Of a stretch of 35,937 nt of DNA, positions 34,012 through 35,937 are shown piece by piece. The notes under the pieces are model-generated. The model made no database searches, was not told the origin of the DNA, and saw nothing but the letters and a program-made list of their open reading frames with translations. The stretch comes from Segetibacter koreensis DSM 18137 (GTDB taxonomy: Bacteria > Bacteroidota > Bacteroidia > Chitinophagales > Chitinophagaceae). Positions within the stretch are counted from its first letter, which is position 1; each line of letters starts with the position of its first letter. The DNA lies in the NCBI RefSeq assembly GCF_000374045.1, contig NZ_KB893326.1, positions 53,656 through 89,592 of the forward strand, given 5' to 3'. The translations under genes were made by a program, and so were the position numbers.

Positions 34012-34076
34012 GTCCTGTTTGATTTCTGTCTAATTTTATGGAGATTGCTTCGTGCCTCGCAATGTCGTAACAGGAC
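34012..34076. repeat. 8-bp inverted repeat framing the right REP-like copy
   Basis: GTCCTGTT at 34012-34019 and AACAGGAC at 34069-34076 are perfect complements and enclose the right repeat. It would close a long stem with the REP hairpin at its tip. The left copy has no such frame. Confidence 0.6.
34043..34064 (-). repeat. REP-like 22-bp repeat, right (inverted) copy
   Basis: This is a perfect reverse complement of 33578-33599. Together the two copies could form a 22-bp stem with a roughly 440-nt loop carrying the GIY-YIG gene. Confidence 0.9.
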
Positions 34077-34115
34077 CTAAATGTCCTTTCGTAGAAAAGA
34101 GAATTATTAAATATT

Positions 34116-35843
34116 ATGGATAAAACCTTCCTTGCTTTTTTTGCCATCTTCTTATCTACTGCCCATAACCTTCATGCGCAGGAAACCCAGATGAGTACCT
34201 ATTGTAATCCACTCAATCTCGATTACACTTATATGATCTATAATGCTGACAAAAATATATCATATCGCTCGGGGGCAGATCCGGCAGTGGTGAGATTTAA
34301 AGATGAATATTATATGTTTGTCACCAGGTCTTTAGGATACTGGCATTCGACCGACTTATTGAACTGGTCTTTTATAACCCCTGAGAAGTGGTACTTCCAG
34401 GGTTCTAACGCACCCGCTGCCCACAATTATAAAGACTCTGTTTTATATGTAGCAGGAGACCCGTCTGGATCAATGAGTGTTTTGTACACAGACAATCCTA
34501 AAAAGGGAGATTGGAAAGCAGTGCCTTCTATTTTAAATGATCTGCAGGATCCTGATTTGTTTATAGATGATGATGGTAAAGCGTATATGTTTTGGGGCTC
34601 ATCTAATGTGTACCCTATAAGAGCAAAAGTTTTAGATAAAAATCATCGGTTTAGTGCTTCTGATTCTACTTATCAATTGTTCGGCCTCGATATGAAGAAA
34701 CATGGCTGGGAACGTTTCGGAGAAAATCATTCTGATACCGTTCTTGGCGGTTACATGGAAGGGGCATGGTTGACTAAACACAATAATAAATACTACATGC
34801 AGTATGCTGCTCCAGGTACAGAGTTCAATGTTTATGCAGATGGTGTTTACATGAGTGACTCAGTTCTCGGTCCTTATCATTATGCACCTAATAATCCTGT
34901 TTTTTATAAACCTGGCGGATTTTCTAATGGTTCAGGTCATGGTAGCACAGTTGTTGGTCCTGCTGCGCAATACTGGCATTTTGCTTCCGCTGCTGTAAAC
35001 GTAAATGTTGGTTGGGAACGGCGAATATGTATGTATCCTGCATGGTTTGATAAAGACGGTTTAATGTATTCTAACACTTCATTTGGCGATTATCCTCATT
35101 TTGCGCCACCAGTTGCAGGAAAGATGGGACAGTTCACGGGATGGATGTTACTCTCATATAAAAAAGCGGTTAAAGCATCTTCTTTTCTTGATAAGTTCCC
35201 AGCGGAAAATATTTCAGATGAAAATGTAAAAACATTTTGGGTAGCACAAAAAAATGACGATAAACAATGGTTAGAGATTGATATGCAGAGACCTGGTAAA
35301 GTGTACGCTGTTCAGATCAATTATCATGATTATAAATCTGATTTGTATGGTCGCGTTCCTGATCTTTATCATCGCTATATTGTTGAAGGCTCAGTAGATG
35401 GCAAAAGTTGGACTACGTTAGTTGACAGAAGTAATAGTTTTAGAGATGTCCCAAATGATTACGTGGAATTAGGCACACCTTCAACAGTACGATATGTTCG
35501 TTATAAAAACATTCATGTCCCAATGTCAAATCTTTCTATTTCCGATTTTCGTGTTTTTGGAATCGGAGAAGGTAAAGCACCATCAGTAGTAAAAAATTTT
35601 TCAGTAGTTCGACAAAAAGATCCGCGTGATGCAATGATAACATGGAATGCACATCCAAATTGCCAGGGCTATAATATTCTTTGGGGAATCGCCCCTGACA
35701 AGTTGTATAACTCGTGGATGGTGTATAATAAAAACTCTTTATTGCTAAAAAGCCTTACAACGGACCAGCATTATTACTTTGCTATTGAAGCTTTTAATGA
35801 AAATGGGGTATCAGCAAGAACGAAGATTATGAGGATTGAATAA
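34116..35843 (+). CDS. Secreted GH43-family glycoside hydrolase with discoidin-like and FnIII-like modules
   Basis: The 575-residue protein has a signal peptide (ending LHAQ at 19-22). The five-bladed GH43 propeller (about 28-345) has the catalytic base Asp55 in GADPAVV, the pKa-modulating Asp145 in LQDPDLF and the acid Glu215 in MEGAWL. A F5/8 type C-like module (about 350-481, PAENISDENVKTFWVAQ to ISDFRVFG) and a short FnIII-like module (about 488-575) follow, which probably help bind glycan. GH43 enzymes mostly release arabinose or xylose, or act on galactans. Its presence beside a GH144 enzyme suggests the target glycan is substituted. The stop codon shares its last A with the first unit of the terminal repeat array. 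Confidence 0.88.
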   Translation: MDKTFLAFFAIFLSTAHNLHAQETQMSTYCNPLNLDYTYMIYNADKNISYRSGADPAVVRFKDEYYMFVTRSLGYWHSTDLLNWSFITPEKWYFQGSNAPAAHNYKDSVLYVAGDPSGSMSVLYTDNPKKGDWKAVPSILNDLQDPDLFIDDDGKAYMFWGSSNVYPIRAKVLDKNHRFSASDSTYQLFGLDMKKHGWERFGENHSDTVLGGYMEGAWLTKHNNKYYMQYAAPGTEFNVYADGVYMSDSVLGPYHYAPNNPVFYKPGGFSNGSGHGSTVVGPAAQYWHFASAAVNVNVGWERRICMYPAWFDKDGLMYSNTSFGDYPHFAPPVAGKMGQFTGWMLLSYKKAVKASSFLDKFPAENISDENVKTFWVAQKNDDKQWLEIDMQRPGKVYAVQINYHDYKSDLYGRVPDLYHRYIVEGSVDGKSWTTLVDRSNSFRDVPNDYVELGTPSTVRYVRYKNIHVPMSNLSISDFRVFGIGEGKAPSVVKNFSVVRQKDPRDAMITWNAHPNCQGYNILWGIAPDKLYNSWMVYNKNSLLLKSLTTDQHYYFAIEAFNENGVSARTKIMRIE

Positions 35844-35937
35844 AAAGGAAAAATTCAAAAGGAAAAATTCAAAAGGAAAAATTCAAAAGGAAAAATTCAA
35901 AAGGAAAAATTCAAAAGGAAAAATTCAAAAGGAAAAA
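35843..35937 (+). repeat. 14-bp tandem repeat array, unit aaaaggaaaaattc, truncated by window edge
   Basis: Almost seven identical copies (95 bp visible) without a single difference fill the window end and continue beyond it. The first base is the last A of the GH43 TAA stop. 14 bp is not a multiple of three, and each unit has an AAGGA word. Perfect identity suggests recent expansion by slippage. Confidence 0.95.

Noticed and set aside
35843-35937. CRISPR-like reading of the terminal repeats
   Set aside because: Repeats are 14 bp, contiguous and have no spacers.

Overview
The window looks like the chromosome of an AT-rich member of the Bacteroidota, most likely in or near the Chitinophagaceae. 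The evidence is a type IX secretion sorting tail at the left edge, a SusC/SusD pair with secreted glycoside hydrolases, an ASPIC/VCBS protein, TAnnTTTG-type promoter elements at tRNA-Val and at a small-protein gene, and mostly absent Shine-Dalgarno sites. The genus is inferred from gene style only.

Region 1 (1-2340) is a gene graveyard beside tRNA-Val(UAC). It holds the end of a T9SS-exported protein, a shattered SRAP (YedK/HMCES-like) gene with a broken small gene just upstream of it, a stretch of nested inverted repeats, and a phage terminase small-subunit relic. That relic is fused at its 3' end to an opposite-strand relic of a 50-residue-repeat beta-propeller lectin. A decayed prophage or integrative element next to a tRNA is the simplest reading.

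Region 2 (2690-11802) holds a PHB-depolymerase-like esterase, a large six-hairpin glycosidase-like protein followed by a GH39-like enzyme, an NADPH-FMN reductase, an OmpH/Skp-like chaperone, a heptose-7-phosphate kinase-type PfkB protein and an isoaspartyl peptidase/asparaginase. A 38-residue membrane protein with its own promoter follows (11907-12023).

Region 3 (12150-23469) holds a minus-strand tripartite RND efflux operon (TolC, lipoprotein adaptor, HAE1-type pump). On the plus strand come a DUF2147 protein, a YncE-like beta-propeller and two tandem PAP2 phosphatases. These run convergently into a minus-strand OmpR-type response regulator and sensor kinase pair.

Region 4 (23694-35843) is a polysaccharide utilisation locus: a possible leader peptide and attenuator, SusC, SusD, a long FG-GAP/ASPIC surface lipoprotein, a GH144-type (beta-1,2-glucanase family) enzyme and a GH43 enzyme with discoidin-like and FnIII-like C-terminal modules. 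Between the last two enzymes lies a roughly 0.5 kb cassette in which a GIY-YIG nuclease gene is bracketed by a perfect 22-bp inverted REP-like sequence; this is the most system-like novelty here. The window ends in a pure 14-bp tandem array that begins inside the GH43 stop codon and continues past the edge.
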